64,000 nt of DNA from Stenotrophomonas panacihumi (lineage in GTDB: Bacteria; Pseudomonadota; Gammaproteobacteria; Xanthomonadales; Xanthomonadaceae): contig NZ_LLXU01000085.1 in the NCBI RefSeq assembly GCF_001431645.1, positions 1-64,000 of the forward strand. Direction: 5' to 3'. How positions within the stretch are numbered: position 1 is the first letter of the stretch; the number at the start of each line of letters is the position of its first letter. Below the pieces are notes generated by a model that saw only the letters and a list, made by a program, of their open reading frames with translations, ran no database searches and was not told the origin of the DNA. Positions 16,698 to 26,349 of the stretch are shown piece by piece. Both the position numbers and the translations under genes were made by a program.

Positions 16698-17732
16698 TTA
16701 TTGGGCGGCCAACGTGCGGGTCAGGGCCACGTACTCGTGCAGCTTGGCGCGGGCGCTGCCATCGGCGATGGCCGCCCGCGCACGCGCGATGCCATCGGCG
16801 ATGTCGTGCGCCACGCCGGACACGTACAGCGCCGCACCGGCATTGAGCGCCACGATGTCCAGCGCCGGGCCGGGCTGGTTGTCGAGCACGCCCAGCAGCA
16901 TCGCCTTCGACTGCTCCGGGTCGTCCACCTTGAGGTTGCGGCTGTGCGACATGGCGATGCCGAAATCCTCCGGATGAATCTCGTATTCGCTCACCTGGCC
17001 GTCGCGCAGCTCGCCGACCAGCGTGCCGGCGCCGAGCGATATCTCGTCCATGCCATCGCGACCCCACACCACCAGTGCGCGTTCCGCGCCCAGCTCGTGC
17101 AGCACGCGCGCCTGGATGCCGACCAGGTCCGGATGGAACACGCCCATCAGGATGCTCGGCGCGCCGGCCGGGTTGGTCAGCGGCCCGAGGATGTTGAAGA
17201 TCGTGCGCACGCCCATCTCGCGGCGTACCGGCGCCACGACTTTCATCGCAGGGTGATGCACCGGGGCGAACATGAAGCCGATGCCGCTGGCGGCGATGGC
17301 GCGGCCGACCTGCTCGGGCTGCAACTCGATGATCGCGCCCAGCGCCTCGAGCGCATCGGCGCTGCCGGACTTCGAGGAGACGCTGCGGTTGCCATGCTTG
17401 GCCACGCGCGCACCGGCGGCGGCCGCGACGAACATCGTGCAGGTGGAGATGTTGAAGGTATGCGAGCCGTCGCCGCCGGTGCCGACGATGTCGACCAGGT
17501 GCGAGCGGTCGGCCACCTCGACGGTGCGCGAGAACTCGCGCATCACCTGCGCGGCGCCGGCGATTTCGCCCACGGTCTCCTTCTTGACGCGCAGGCCGGT
17601 GAGGATGGCCGCGGTCATCGTTTCGGATACCTCGCCGCGCATGATCCTGCGCATCAGCATGACCATCTCGTCGAAGAAGATCTCGCGGTGTTCGATGGTG
17701 CGCTGGAGCGCTTCCTGGGCAGTGAAGGTCAT
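16698..17732 (-). CDS. trpD: Anthranilate phosphoribosyltransferase
   Basis: A 344-residue enzyme joining anthranilate and PRPP in tryptophan synthesis. It shows the glycine-rich PRPP site [17 protein letters not shown], the [21 protein letters not shown] segment around the anthranilate channel, and GPLTNPA. The length is standard. The ATG at 17732 lies 31 bases downstream of trpG, and trpC follows, giving the trpG-trpD-trpC order. Confidence 0.98.
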   Translation of the reverse strand: MTFTAQEALQRTIEHREIFFDEMVMLMRRIMRGEVSETMTAAILTGLRVKKETVGEIAGAAQVMREFSRTVEVADRSHLVDIVGTGGDGSHTFNISTCTMFVAAAAGARVAKHGNRSVSSKSGSADALEALGAIIELQPEQVGRAIAASGIGFMFAPVHHPAMKVVAPVRREMGVRTIFNILGPLTNPAGAPSILMGVFHPDLVGIQARVLHELGAERALVVWGRDGMDEISLGAGTLVGELRDGQVSEYEIHPEDFGIAMSHSRNLKVDDPEQSKAMLLGVLDNQPGPALDIVALNAGAALYVSGVAHDIADGIARARAAIADGSARAKLHEYVALTRTLAAQ

Positions 17733-17763
17733 GGTCGTCACGGGGCGGCGTGTTCGGGGATTG

Positions 17764-18348
17764 TCACAGCGGGCGCTCGAGGAAATTGCGCAGCAGCGCG
17801 TGGCCGTGCTCGGTGAGGATGGATTCGGGATGGAACTGCACGCCCTCCACCGGGTGGGTGCGATGGCGCAGGCCCATGATCTCTTCCATCGATCCGTCCG
17901 GGTTCTCGGTCCAGGCGGTGATCTCCAGCGCGTCGGGCAGCGTGCGCTTGTCCACCACCAACGAGTGGTAGCGCGTGGCCTCGTAACGATCCGGCAGGCC
18001 GGCGAACACGCCCTTGCCTTCATGGCGGATCGGCGAGGTCTTGCCATGCATGATGTTGCCGGCGCGGATCACGTCGCCGCCGTAGACCTGGCCGATGCCC
18101 TGGTGGCCCAGGCACACGCCGAGGATGGGCGTGGTGGGGCCGAGCTTCTCGATCAGCGCCAGCGAGATGCCGGCCTCGTTCGGCGTGCACGGGCCGGGCG
18201 AGACGACGATGCGCTCGGGCTTGAGCGCGGCGATCTGCTCGACGCTCATCGCATCGTTGCGCACCACCGTCACCTCGGCGCCCAGCGCCTGCAGGTACTG
18301 CACGAGGTTGTAGGTGAAGCTGTCGTAGTTGTCGAGCATCAGCAGCAT
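17764..18348 (-). CDS. trpG: Anthranilate synthase glutamine amidotransferase component
   Basis: A 194-residue class I glutamine amidotransferase that feeds ammonia to TrpE. The nucleophile is Cys79 in [12 protein letters not shown]. The triad is completed by His and Glu in [16 protein letters not shown]. It also contains the oxyanion segment [13 protein letters not shown]. It could also serve para-aminobenzoate synthase (PabA), since many bacteria share one subunit, but its position beside trpD supports the tryptophan role. The SIMPL gene stops 10 bases upstream, so transcription from trpE may continue through. Confidence 0.95.
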   Translation of the reverse strand: MLLMLDNYDSFTYNLVQYLQALGAEVTVVRNDAMSVEQIAALKPERIVVSPGPCTPNEAGISLALIEKLGPTTPILGVCLGHQGIGQVYGGDVIRAGNIMHGKTSPIRHEGKGVFAGLPDRYEATRYHSLVVDKRTLPDALEITAWTENPDGSMEEIMGLRHRTHPVEGVQFHPESILTEHGHALLRNFLERPL

Positions 18349-18358
18349 GGCGGGAATC

Positions 18359-19138
18359 TCAGGGGGCGATCAGGAAGATCGCGTAGACGTATTCGGTGAG
18401 GGTGAGGCTGCCGGCCTCGAGGGATTCGGCCTGGACCTTGTCCGAGGCGCGTGGCTCGGGCACGTCGAAGGCGGGCGCTGGCGGCGCTGGCAGAACCGGG
18501 CCGCCGTGCCATCGGCCCTCTCCCCAGCTGCCCGCCTGAATGCCGTAAGCGAAATCGGGGGCCACTTCGGAGATCGTGTAAAGCCCGCCCAGCCGGACGC
18601 CGTAGGCATCGGCGAGCTTGCCGGCAGTTTCGCGCGTCTGGGCTACGGCCTCACGCTTCAGCTCGCCGCGCACGCGCGTTTCTTCGCTGTAGGAAGGCGT
18701 CACGCCGCTGACCTGCAGGTGGTCGCTGGTCTTCAGCCCGCCCAGCACCGCGCGCACCTGCTCCAGCCGAGAGAACGTGGCCGACAGCCGACGGCTGACC
18801 TGAGTGCCCTCGAATACCTGCCGTCCATCCACATACCGGCTGCTGGGTTCGATCGAGAGCGAAGATGCCTCGATGGAATCGGCCAACGCCTTGTTCGCCT
18901 TGAACAGTCCCAGCACGGTGGCCGCGTCTGCCTGGACGCGGCTACGGGCGAGTTCGGGCGAAGCGTCGGTCTGCTCCAGGCGGACACTCAGCATGAAGCG
19001 ATCCGGCATCACTTCCCGCTCGCCTTTCCCGCGTACCAGCAGATGCGGCTGCGACGGCAAACTGTTGACCTGCGCAACGGCCACCCAGGGCGCGAGCATC
19101 AGGCAGGCGGACATGACAGCGGCAACGAGACGGCGCAT
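18359..19138 (-). CDS. SIMPL (DUF541) domain periplasmic protein
   Basis: A 259-residue exported protein. It has a signal peptide [23 protein letters not shown] with a probable cut after AVAQ, then a single SIMPL/DUF541 domain (about 35-230), seen in [25 protein letters not shown] proteins are oligomeric and linked to membrane stress or cell-surface functions, but their biochemical role is unsettled. I start at 19138 because AAGGA lies nine bases before it; an ATG 21 bases upstream has no ribosome site. It sits between an aldolase-like gene and trpG in the trp run, with no obvious metabolic reason. Confidence 0.85.
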   Translation of the reverse strand: MRRLVAAVMSACLMLAPWVAVAQVNSLPSQPHLLVRGKGEREVMPDRFMLSVRLEQTDASPELARSRVQADAATVLGLFKANKALADSIEASSLSIEPSSRYVDGRQVFEGTQVSRRLSATFSRLEQVRAVLGGLKTSDHLQVSGVTPSYSEETRVRGELKREAVAQTRETAGKLADAYGVRLGGLYTISEVAPDFAYGIQAGSWGEGRWHGGPVLPAPPAPAFDVPEPRASDKVQAESLEAGSLTLTEYVYAIFLIAP

Positions 19139-19162
19139 GCGGACAATTCCTTGTGTCATGGG

Positions 19163-20206
19163 TCAGGTCAGTTGGGCGTAATCGCCACAGAGGGTATCCA
19201 CCATCGCGGCGGTGGTCGCCCACGAGGTGACGAAACGGATCACCACCTCGCCGTCGGCGCGGGTTTCCCATCGCTCGAAATCGTAGCGGCGCGCCAGCGC
19301 ATCGAGCTGCGCTGCAGTGACGACGATGAACTGCTGGTTGGTCGGCGACGCCACCACGAAGCGCGCACCGGCTGCTTCCAGCCCTTCGCGCAGCCGCCGC
19401 GCCATGCGGTTGGCATGCTCGGCCAGCGCGAAGAACAGCCCGTCCTCGAACAGGGTGGCGAACTGCACGCCCAGCACCATGCCCTTGGCCAGCAGCGCAC
19501 CGCGCTGCTTGAGCAGGTAGCGGAAATCTTCCTGCAACGCGTGATTCACGATCACCAGCGCCTCGCCGAGCAATGCGCCGTTCTTGGTGCCGCCGATATA
19601 GAAGGCGTCGGTCAGCGCGGCGATGTCGGCCAGGGTGAGGTCGTTGCCTTCCGCGGTCAGCGCCGCGCCCAGGCGCGCGCCATCCAGGAACAGCAGCAGC
19701 CCGCGCGCGCGACACAGGCGCGAGATCGCCTCCAGTTCGGCGCGGCGATAGATCGTGCCCAGCTCGGTGGTATCGGAGACGTACACCAGCTTCGGCTGCA
19801 CGAGGTGCTCGTTGTCGTGCACCGCCAGCAGCGCTTCGATGGCCTCCGGCGTCAGCTTGCCGTCGACGCCCGGCGCGGTGAGCACCTTGTGGCCGGTCAG
19901 CTCGATCGCACCGGTCTCGTGCACGGCGATATGCCCGCTCTCGGCGGCGATCACCGCCTGGTGCGGGCGCAGGAATGCGCCGATCGCGGTGAGGTTGGTC
20001 TGCGTGCCGCCGGCCAGCAGGTGCACCTGCGCCTGCGGTTGCGCGCAGGCCGCGCGGATGAGTTCCGCCGCCCGCTGGCTGTGGCGGTCCAGCCCATAGC
20101 CGGCGTTCTGCTCGCCACTGGCGCTGGCAAGCGCCTGCAGCAGGCGCGGGTGCGCGCCTTCGCTGTAATCGTTGCGGAAGCCGATCCGCGCCACTCGCGC
20201 GTCCAT
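19163..20206 (-). CDS. Low-specificity threonine aldolase-like PLP enzyme
   Basis: A 347-residue fold-type I PLP enzyme of the threonine aldolase/beta-eliminating lyase family. The PLP-binding lysine is Lys208 in FYIGGTKNGALLGE. Asp175 in FLDGARLG contacts the pyridine ring, and His91 in ESGHIAVHETGA stacks on the cofactor. The likely reaction is cleavage of L-threonine or allo-threonine to glycine and acetaldehyde, though related lyases cannot be excluded. Its ATG shares one base with the trpE stop (TGATG), so it is translationally coupled to trpE, an unusual partner. Confidence 0.88.
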   Translation of the reverse strand: MDARVARIGFRNDYSEGAHPRLLQALASASGEQNAGYGLDRHSQRAAELIRAACAQPQAQVHLLAGGTQTNLTAIGAFLRPHQAVIAAESGHIAVHETGAIELTGHKVLTAPGVDGKLTPEAIEALLAVHDNEHLVQPKLVYVSDTTELGTIYRRAELEAISRLCRARGLLLFLDGARLGAALTAEGNDLTLADIAALTDAFYIGGTKNGALLGEALVIVNHALQEDFRYLLKQRGALLAKGMVLGVQFATLFEDGLFFALAEHANRMARRLREGLEAAGARFVVASPTNQQFIVVTAAQLDALARRYDFERWETRADGEVVIRFVTSWATTAAMVDTLCGDYAQLT

Positions 20207-21681
20207 CACAGCCCCTTCGCCGCCTGGGCGACGGCGCGGAACAGCGCGCGGCCCTTGTTCATCGTTTCCTGCCATTCGGCGTCCGGGTCGGAGTCGTAGA
20301 CCACGCCGCCGCCGGCCTGCACGTACAGATGGCCGTCCTGGATCACCGCGGTGCGGATCGCGATGGCGGTATCGGCATCGCCATGCCAGCCGATGTAGCC
20401 CACCGCGCCGGAGTACACGTTGCGCCGCACCGGCTCCAACTCGCGGATGATCTCCAGCGCGCGGATCTTCGGCGCGCCGCTGACGGTGCCGGCCGGGAAC
20501 GTCGCGCGCAGCACGTCGCTGTAGCTCAGCCCGGCCTTCAGCTTGCCGGTCACCTCGCTGACGATGTGCATGACGTGGCTGTAGCGCTCGATCACGAACT
20601 GCTCGCCCACTTCCACCGTGCCGGGCTCGGCCACGCGGCCGACGTCGTTGCGGCCGAGGTCGATCAGCATGACGTGCTCGGCGCGCTCCTTCGGGTCGGC
20701 CAGCAGCTCGGCTTCCAGCGCGGCGTCCTGCTCGGGCGTGGCGCCACGCGGGCGGGTGCCGGCGATGGGCCGCACGGTGACCACGCCATCGCGCAGGCGG
20801 GCGAGGATTTCCGGCGAGGAGCCCACCACCTGGGTGCCGCCCACGTCGATGTAATACATGTACGGCGAGGGGTTCAGCGCACGCAGCGCGCGATACACGT
20901 CGATCGGCCGCGCGCGGAACGGCACGCGCAGGCGCTGGCTCGGCACGACCTGGAAGATGTCGCCGGCGCGCACGTATTCCTGCGCCTTGCGCACCACCTC
21001 GTGGTACTCCTCGCGGGTGAACGACGAGCGGAAATCCTGCTCGTCGATGGCATCGGAGACCTGCGCCTGCGGGTAGCCGGCGCCGGCCTGGCGCAGCCGG
21101 TGCGCCAGCTCGTCGAGCCGGCGGTTGGCGCGCGCGAAGGCCTGCGGCTGGCGCGGGTCGGCATGCACGATCAGGTACAGGCGGCCCTTGAGGTTGTCGA
21201 ACACCGCCAGCTCTTCGGACAGCATCAGCAGGATGTCCGGCGTGCCGAGCTCGTCGGGCTTGTCGCCGGCAGCCAGGCGCGGCTCGATGTACTGGATGCA
21301 CTCGAAGCCGAACCAGCCCACCAGGCCACCGGTGAACCCGGGCAGGCCCGCGAACTGCGGGACCGAATGCTCGGCGCGCAGCGCCTCGACCTCGGCCAGC
21401 GGGTCGGTGACCTCGCGCGTCTCCACCACTTCGCCCAGCTCGCTCACTTCCAGCGTGTGGCCGCGGAAGCTGTATATCCGCCGCGCGGGCAGGCCGATGA
21501 TCGAATAGCGACCGAAGCGTTCGCCGCCCTCGACCGATTCGAACAGATAGGTATGCGGGCCGTCGGCGAGTTTCAGGTAGACCGAAAGCGGCGTGTCCAG
21601 GTCGGACAGCACTTCACGGACGACAGGGATGCGGGTGTGGCCTTCAGCGGCCTGCTGCTGGAACTGCTCGGCAGTGATCAA
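20206..21681 (-). CDS. trpE: Anthranilate synthase component I
   Basis: The chorismate-using subunit of anthranilate synthase, first enzyme of tryptophan synthesis. I choose the TTG at 21681, which follows GGAAGGAAAG at good spacing and gives [20 protein letters not shown] and 491 residues; an ATG at 21729 would add 16 atypical residues. The N-terminal regulatory domain has [15 protein letters not shown]. The catalytic domain contains [35 protein letters not shown] and the C-terminal [15 protein letters not shown]. The upstream region shows no tryptophan-rich leader peptide, so classic attenuation is not evident. Confidence 0.97.
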   Translation of the reverse strand: MITAEQFQQQAAEGHTRIPVVREVLSDLDTPLSVYLKLADGPHTYLFESVEGGERFGRYSIIGLPARRIYSFRGHTLEVSELGEVVETREVTDPLAEVEALRAEHSVPQFAGLPGFTGGLVGWFGFECIQYIEPRLAAGDKPDELGTPDILLMLSEELAVFDNLKGRLYLIVHADPRQPQAFARANRRLDELAHRLRQAGAGYPQAQVSDAIDEQDFRSSFTREEYHEVVRKAQEYVRAGDIFQVVPSQRLRVPFRARPIDVYRALRALNPSPYMYYIDVGGTQVVGSSPEILARLRDGVVTVRPIAGTRPRGATPEQDAALEAELLADPKERAEHVMLIDLGRNDVGRVAEPGTVEVGEQFVIERYSHVMHIVSEVTGKLKAGLSYSDVLRATFPAGTVSGAPKIRALEIIRELEPVRRNVYSGAVGYIGWHGDADTAIAIRTAVIQDGHLYVQAGGGVVYDSDPDAEWQETMNKGRALFRAVAQAAKGL

Positions 21682-21789
21682 GACGACTTTCCTTCCGGGA
21701 GGCTGCGGTGCGGGGAGGGACGACGGCAACGGGCCACCATCGCCACCAGCGGCGAGCGGAAGAGAAGGAACGCGGGGTCGTCAGAGTGG

Positions 21790-21826
21790 ACACCGCCCCA
21801 CTTTAACCCAAACCCGTGGGCGGTGT
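21790..21826. promoter_or_regulatory. Inverted repeat in the yegS-trpE gap
   Basis: ACACCGCCCCAC (21790-21801) pairs with GTGGGCGGTGT (21816-21826) with one unpaired C, around an AT-richer loop TTTAACCCAAACCC. On the minus strand it starts 24 bases after the lipid-kinase stop and lies 109 bases before the trpE start. Without a T-tract it could be a terminator remnant or a trpE control site. Confidence 0.35.
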
Positions 21827-21849
21827 GGGCGTGGTATCGGACGAAACCG

Positions 21850-22779
21850 TCAGCTTGCGACCAGCGGGCACTCGACGGGCAGGTGCATGCGCAGCCGGTG
21901 GCGCATGCATTCGATGCGGAAATGGCGGGCGGTGACGGGTTCGCCGTCGAGGTTGAGCACCAGCGGCGCGGGCGCGTCGATTTCCAGCCACGATAGCTGA
22001 CGGCGCTCGGCCACCCGCTCCAATGCGGCGCGCTTGCCGCCGCGTACCAGCGTGCCCAGCGTGGCGGCGACATCGCCGGCGAGGTCGGGGATCACCGTGA
22101 CTTCTAGCAGGCCGTCGTCGACGAGCGCGTCCGGGCACAGCGCCTGGCCACCGCCGGCCTGGCGGCCGTTGCCCACGCCGAGCGCGATGAAGCCGCCTTC
22201 CCACGCGAAATCCGGCCCGCGCAGGCGCGCCTGCACCGGCTCGATGCGGCCGAGCCGCGACAGGCCGGTGACCAGGTACGCCAAGCCACCCAGCAAGTCC
22301 TTCAATCCCTCGTCGGTCTCCACGGTCACCTGGGTGCCGAATCCGCCGCTGGCGAGGTTGGCGCACCAATGGACCTGGCCGTTGGCCTCCAGCCGCAACA
22401 GGTCCAGCGGCTGCGCGGGACGCTCCTCAATCAGCCGCAGCGCCGCGTCGGGCTCGGCGGGAATGTTGGCGGCACCGGCGAAATCGTTGGCCGTGCCCAG
22501 CGGCAGCAGGCCGAGCGAAGGCAGCACGTCGGCGGACTCATCGCGATGCGCCAGCGTGGTCGCCACCTCGCTCAGCGTGCCGTCGCCGCCGCCGGCGATC
22601 ACCGTGTCCACGCCATCGCCGATGGCCTCGGCGACATAGCGCTCGGCATCGCCCCCTTCCCAGGTCACGCGCACGTCCAGGTGGATGCCGCGCCCGCGCG
22701 CGTCATGCACCGCCTCGCGCACTGCGTCGTCGCCGGCGGCCTTGCCGTTGAGGATGAGTCGCCAGCGCGGGGGCTGCAT
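21850..22779 (-). CDS. Lipid kinase of the YegS/DAGK family
   Basis: A 309-residue diacylglycerol-kinase-catalytic-domain protein, likely a YegS-type lipid kinase that phosphorylates phosphatidylglycerol or diacylglycerol at the membrane face. The nucleotide loop is [15 protein letters not shown] (about 60-74) and the second signature is [13 protein letters not shown]. The C-terminal half has the conserved [13 protein letters not shown] and LLEVTV segments. Start is the ATG at 22779, where similarity begins ([18 protein letters not shown]). It is followed by trpE on the same strand, separated by 168 bases. Confidence 0.9.
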   Translation of the reverse strand: MQPPRWRLILNGKAAGDDAVREAVHDARGRGIHLDVRVTWEGGDAERYVAEAIGDGVDTVIAGGGDGTLSEVATTLAHRDESADVLPSLGLLPLGTANDFAGAANIPAEPDAALRLIEERPAQPLDLLRLEANGQVHWCANLASGGFGTQVTVETDEGLKDLLGGLAYLVTGLSRLGRIEPVQARLRGPDFAWEGGFIALGVGNGRQAGGGQALCPDALVDDGLLEVTVIPDLAGDVAATLGTLVRGGKRAALERVAERRQLSWLEIDAPAPLVLNLDGEPVTARHFRIECMRHRLRMHLPVECPLVAS

Positions 22780-23108
22780 GCGTGAATCCAGGGAGGAGAG
22801 AGGTGCTCGAACGCTAGCAAGCCGGCGATGCCAGCTTCGTGAACGCATTCAAACGTTTCGTGTGCGACGCGTGCGCCATGTCATGGCGATGTCATCGATG
22901 CGACCTAACGTGGAGGGCCATAGCAGGGACGACGGGCGGAGGCAGGATAAGCCTCCAATCTTCCGGGTCCGCCCGCACGGGCGGATCCCATTCGTTCAAG
23001 GCGCCGCATCCTCTCTCCTGCGGCGCACTGGCAAGTGGCGCGCGTTCGCGTCGATCGGGCTGACGGTCCCTCCCCCGGCAGGCACCCGATCGACGCGACG
23101 AACGCTGC
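22780..23108. other. Gene-free stretch holding four consecutive hairpins
   Basis: No coding frame is convincing in these 329 bases. The right half contains four stem-loops in a row: GGAGGC/GCCTCC (22938-22956), GGGTCCGCCC with GGGCGGATCCC (22965-22989, one bulged T), GCGCCGCA/TGCGGCGC (23001-23026, loop TCCTCTCTCC) and a long stem at 23043-23104 with a three-base bulge and a pyrimidine-rich 25-base loop. The left half would hold the promoter of the lipid kinase; I see no clear boxes. Confidence 0.6.
22938..23104. ncRNA. Candidate structured RNA of four stem-loops, strand uncertain
   Basis: If read on the plus strand, the two largest loops are pyrimidine-rich (TCCTCTCTCC and one containing CCCTCCCCC), like the anti-Shine-Dalgarno loops of several bacterial regulatory RNAs. 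If read on the minus strand, it would be the 3' untranslated region of the GNAT gene, whose stop is at 23109. Neither strand shows a closing T-tract or an obvious promoter, so this is a structural observation, not an established gene. Confidence 0.3.
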
Positions 23109-23600
23109 TCAGCGAACGCCGGCGGCGAACTCGCGCAGCGCCTGGCCTTCCATCCGGTACACCGTCCACTCGTCCATCGGCCGTGCGCCCGCCGCGCGGT
23201 AGAAGTCGATGGCCGGCTGGTTCCAGTCCAGCACCGACCATTCGAAACGCCCGCAGCCACGTTCCACCGCCAGTTGGGCCAGGTGGCGCAGCAGCGCCAG
23301 GCCCGCGCCGTTTCCGCGATGTTCCGGGCGCACGAACAGGTCTTCCAGGTAGATGCCGTTGCGGCCCAGCCAGGTCGAGTAATTGAAGAAGTACACGGCA
23401 AACCCGACCGCCACGCCGTCCTGCTCGCACACCAGCGCATGCGCGGTGGCGCCCTCGCCGAACAGGCTGGCGCGCAGGTCCTCGACGGTGGCCTTCACCG
23501 CGTCGGGTTCGCGCTCGTACACCGCCAGCGCGGTGACCAGCTCGTGCAGCAGCGCCGCGTCTTCCGGGGCGGCGGCACGGATGCGCGGCGCGGGGCTCAT
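23109..23600 (-). CDS. GNAT family N-acetyltransferase
   Basis: A 163-residue single-domain GNAT acetyltransferase. The acetyl-CoA binding motif A is [20 protein letters not shown] (Q/R-x-x-G-x-G/A form), followed by [21 protein letters not shown], which is typical of spermidine/diamine-type acetyltransferases and also of many amino-acid or aminoglycoside relatives. The ATG at 23600 overlaps the rpe stop as ATGA. The acceptor substrate is unknown; the resemblance to the diamine acetyltransferase group is a hint only. Confidence 0.85.
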   Translation of the reverse strand: MSPAPRIRAAAPEDAALLHELVTALAVYEREPDAVKATVEDLRASLFGEGATAHALVCEQDGVAVGFAVYFFNYSTWLGRNGIYLEDLFVRPEHRGNGAGLALLRHLAQLAVERGCGRFEWSVLDWNQPAIDFYRAAGARPMDEWTVYRMEGQALREFAAGVR

Positions 23601-24268
23601 CGGGCGGCCGCCACGGCCACGCGCATCTTGCGGATGACGTCGGCGTAGTCGGGCGCGTTGAAGATCGCCGAGCCGGCCACGAAGGTATCCGCGCCGGCGG
23701 CGGCAATCTCGCCGATGTTGTCGGCCTTCACCCCGCCGTCGATCTCCAGGCGGATCGACTTGCCGGTGGCGTCGATCTTGCGGCGCACCGCGCGCAGCTT
23801 GTCCAGCGCGGAGGGAATGAAGGCCTGCCCGCCGAAACCCGGGTTCACCGACATCAGCAGCACCATGTCCAGGTCTTCCAGCACCCAGTCCAGGAAGTCC
23901 ACCGGCGTGGCCGGGTTGAGCACCAGGCCCGCCTTGCAGCCATGCGACTTGATCAGCTGGATGGTGCGGTGGACGTGGCGGCTGGCCTCCGGGTGGAAGC
24001 TGATGTACGTCGCGCCGGCCTCGGCGAAATCCGGGATCAGGCGGTCCACCGGCTCCACCATCAGGTGCACGTCGATCGGCGCGGTGACGCCGTGCTTGCG
24101 CAGCGCCTGGCACACCATCGGGCCGATGGTCAGGTTCGGCACGTAGTGGTTGTCCATCACGTCGAAGTGCACCCAGTCGGCGCCGGCGGCGATGACGTTG
24201 TCCACCTCCTCGCCAAGCCGGGCGAAGTCGGCCGAAAGGATGGACGGGGCGATGATGCAGGTGGACAT
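23597..24268 (-). CDS. rpe: Ribulose-phosphate 3-epimerase
   Basis: A 223-residue barrel enzyme interconverting ribulose 5-phosphate and xylulose 5-phosphate in the pentose phosphate pathway. Signature segments are [31 protein letters not shown] (metal-binding His and Asp), [14 protein letters not shown] and [13 protein letters not shown]. Length is standard. It lies 19 bases after the DnaJ-domain gene and overlaps the GNAT gene by four bases, suggesting a DnaJ-rpe-GNAT operon. Confidence 0.97.
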   Translation of the reverse strand: MSTCIIAPSILSADFARLGEEVDNVIAAGADWVHFDVMDNHYVPNLTIGPMVCQALRKHGVTAPIDVHLMVEPVDRLIPDFAEAGATYISFHPEASRHVHRTIQLIKSHGCKAGLVLNPATPVDFLDWVLEDLDMVLLMSVNPGFGGQAFIPSALDKLRAVRRKIDATGKSIRLEIDGGVKADNIGEIAAAGADTFVAGSAIFNAPDYADVIRKMRVAVAAAR

Positions 24269-24287
24269 GGCGGTCTCCAGGAGGGGA

Positions 24288-24617
24288 TCAGCGCCGGCGG
24301 CGGCGCTGGATGCGGTCGTAGGCGGCGTTGATCTGGCTGGCGCGACGCTCGGCCTGGCGGCGCGCCTCGGGGGCGGCGCGGGCCACCTTGTCGGGGTGGA
24401 ACTGCGACATCAGCCGGCGGTAGGCCAGGTCGATCTCCGCGGCGGTGGCGTCGGAGGTCAGCCCAAGCTCGCGGTACGGGTCGTCGCGCTCGCCACTGAA
24501 CCAGCCGCGGTCGAAGGCATGGCCGATCAGCAGGCCGATCACCGCGCCCAGCAGCGGGCTGGGCCGGCACAGCAGGGCGCCGATGAGGAAACCCAGCAAT
24601 TTTCCGTACCTGGGCAT
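24288..24617 (-). CDS. Small membrane-anchored DnaJ-domain protein
   Basis: A 109-residue protein with an N-terminal glycine-rich hydrophobic segment (about 5-35, [20 protein letters not shown]) and a C-terminal J domain (about 47-105) containing the HPD motif in [16 protein letters not shown]. This layout resembles the membrane-anchored co-chaperone DjlA without its middle domain. It should stimulate a DnaK-type ATPase near the inner membrane. Start is the ATG at 24617. It heads the small operon with rpe and is divergent from purC. Confidence 0.85.
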   Translation of the reverse strand: MPRYGKLLGFLIGALLCRPSPLLGAVIGLLIGHAFDRGWFSGERDDPYRELGLTSDATAAEIDLAYRRLMSQFHPDKVARAAPEARRQAERRASQINAAYDRIQRRRRR

Positions 24618-24839
24618 GCGTCGACAGTGTCGCGGGACAGGGCCGGCCATTCTACGCCAGCGGCGGGTCGGGACCGGCCCGACCGGCCGCGTCGGGGTCC
24701 GCCCCGGCGGCATGCGCGGCGCAGGGCCGGCAGGCCCCCATCCGGCCCCGAAGCGCCGTACACTACGCGGCCCGCTGTCGCCGCCGCGGGCCCGACGGGT
24801 CCCGGGGACAGCGCCAATGCGAAGTCCTTAGGAGTGCCT

Positions 24840-25766
24840 GTGTCGACCACGCTGTTGCAATCCGATCTCCCCGGCCTGCCCTTGCGTCACCGCGGCAAGG
24901 TTCGCGATGTGTTCGATATCCCCCGCGAGCGCCTGCCCGCCGACGCCCCGCCGGGCGACTACCTGTTGATGGTCGCCACCGACCGCCTCTCCGCGTTCGA
25001 CGTGGTGCTGCCCGACCCGATCCCGGGCAAGGGCGAGATGCTCTGCCAGGTCTCCAACTTCTGGTTCAAGAAGACCGAACACCTGATGCCGAACCACCTC
25101 ACCGGCATCGACGTGGCCAGCGTGCTGCCCGACGGCGTGGACAAGGCGCTGTACGCCAAGCGCGCGGTGGTGACGCGCAAGCTCAAGCCGGTGCCGGTGG
25201 AGGCGATCGCCCGCGGTTATCTCATCGGCAGCGGCTGGAAGGATTACCAGCGCACCGGCAAGGTGAGCGGCATCGAACTGCCGGACGGCCTGCGCCAGGC
25301 GCAGAAGCTGCCCGAGCCGATCTTCACCCCCTCGACCAAGGCCGCCGTCGGCGACCACGACGAGAACATCGACTTCGACGCGATGGTGAAGACCGTCGGC
25401 GCCGAACTGGCCGAGCGCGTGCGCGACGCGACGCTGCGCATCTACCGCTTCGCGGCCGACTTCGCCGCCGAGCGCGGCATCCTGCTGGCGGACACCAAGT
25501 TCGAGTTCGGCACCGACGCCGATGGCCGCCTGTACATCATGGACGAGATGCTGACCCCGGATTCCTCGCGCTACTGGCCGGCCGACCAGTACGAAGTGGG
25601 CACCAGCCCGCCGAGCTATGACAAGCAGTTCGTGCGCGACTACCTGGAAACGCTGGACTGGAACAAGACCGCGCCGGGCCCGGCGCTGCCGGCCGAGGTG
25701 ATCTCGCGCACGCGGGCGAAATACGCCGAGGCGCTGGAGAAGCTGGCCGGGATCTCGGTCGATTGA
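24840..25766 (+). CDS. purC: Phosphoribosylaminoimidazole-succinocarboxamide synthase
   Basis: SAICAR synthetase of purine biosynthesis, 308 residues, the long form found in many bacteria. Start is the GTG at 24840, five bases after AGGAG, giving [20 protein letters not shown]; no in-frame ATG fits. Conserved segments are [60 protein letters not shown] and [14 protein letters not shown] possible -10 (TACACT near 24759) lies upstream and a good terminator follows. Confidence 0.97.
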   Translation: MSTTLLQSDLPGLPLRHRGKVRDVFDIPRERLPADAPPGDYLLMVATDRLSAFDVVLPDPIPGKGEMLCQVSNFWFKKTEHLMPNHLTGIDVASVLPDGVDKALYAKRAVVTRKLKPVPVEAIARGYLIGSGWKDYQRTGKVSGIELPDGLRQAQKLPEPIFTPSTKAAVGDHDENIDFDAMVKTVGAELAERVRDATLRIYRFAADFAAERGILLADTKFEFGTDADGRLYIMDEMLTPDSSRYWPADQYEVGTSPPSYDKQFVRDYLETLDWNKTAPGPALPAEVISRTRAKYAEALEKLAGISVD

Positions 25767-25768
25767 AC

Positions 25769-25799
25769 GAAGGGGCGCGCAGGCGCCCCTTCTTCTTTG
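25769..25799 (+). terminator. Intrinsic terminator of purC
   Basis: A 10-bp stem GAAGGGGCGC/GCGCCCCTTC with loop GCAG, followed by TTCTTT. Confidence 0.85.
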
Positions 25800-25862
25800 C
25801 GGAGGCGGTCCGCGCAGCGCTGTCGCGCCAGCGGTATCCTTGGCCCATTCCTGGGAGGGAAC

Positions 25863-26342
25863 ATGGACATCTCCGCCGCGCGCCCGATCGACCGCTTCTT
25901 CGCCAGCTATTCCGGCGACCATCGCAACGAACTGAACCAGCGCATCCACGTGGTCGCCGTGCCGGCCATCCTGTGGTCGGTGGTGGCGCTGCTGTGGTGC
26001 ATCCCGGTCGGCGGCACGCTGCTGCGCAGCGGCATCTGGGCGGCGCTGGCGATGTTCGGCGCGTGGATGTTCTACAACCGGCTGTCGCGGCGCATGGGCC
26101 TGGGCATGCTGGCGGTGTTCTTCTTCTGCGGCTGCCTGTGCCGCCTGCTGGAAATGCGCATCGGCCTGGACAACCTGCTGTGGCTGGCCATCGGCGTGTT
26201 CGTGGTGGCGTGGATCGCGCAGTTCATCGGCCACAAGTTCGAAGGCCGCAAGCCCAGCTTCCTCACCGACCTGGTGTACCTGCTGATCGGCCCGGCCTGG
26301 GTGCTCGCCAAGCTCTACCGCCGCATGGGCTGGCGCTACTGA
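25863..26342 (+). CDS. DUF962/Mpo1-like membrane protein
   Basis: A 159-residue integral membrane protein with four hydrophobic helices, of the DUF962 (Mpo1/YGL010w) family. The yeast member is an Fe2+-dependent dioxygenase acting on 2-hydroxy fatty acids. Conserved histidines are visible: His19 and His29 in SGDHRNELNQRIHVV, and the C-terminal His near 127 in FIGHKFEGRKPSF. Start ATG 25863 follows GGGAGGG. It is convergent with the epimerase-like gene (seven-base gap). Bacterial function is not established. Confidence 0.85.
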   Translation: MDISAARPIDRFFASYSGDHRNELNQRIHVVAVPAILWSVVALLWCIPVGGTLLRSGIWAALAMFGAWMFYNRLSRRMGLGMLAVFFFCGCLCRLLEMRIGLDNLLWLAIGVFVVAWIAQFIGHKFEGRKPSFLTDLVYLLIGPAWVLAKLYRRMGWRY

Positions 26343-26349
26343 GCCACGC

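Noticed and set aside
21682-21849. Tryptophan leader peptide and attenuator before trpE
   Set aside because: The short open frames here do not have consecutive Trp codons, and no terminator/antiterminator pair with a T-tract is seen.
22938-23104. Identification of the four-hairpin region as the Xanthomonas sRNA sX13
   Set aside because: The pyrimidine-rich loops are reminiscent, but I cannot match the sequence from memory and my recollection of the sX13 genomic location is different.
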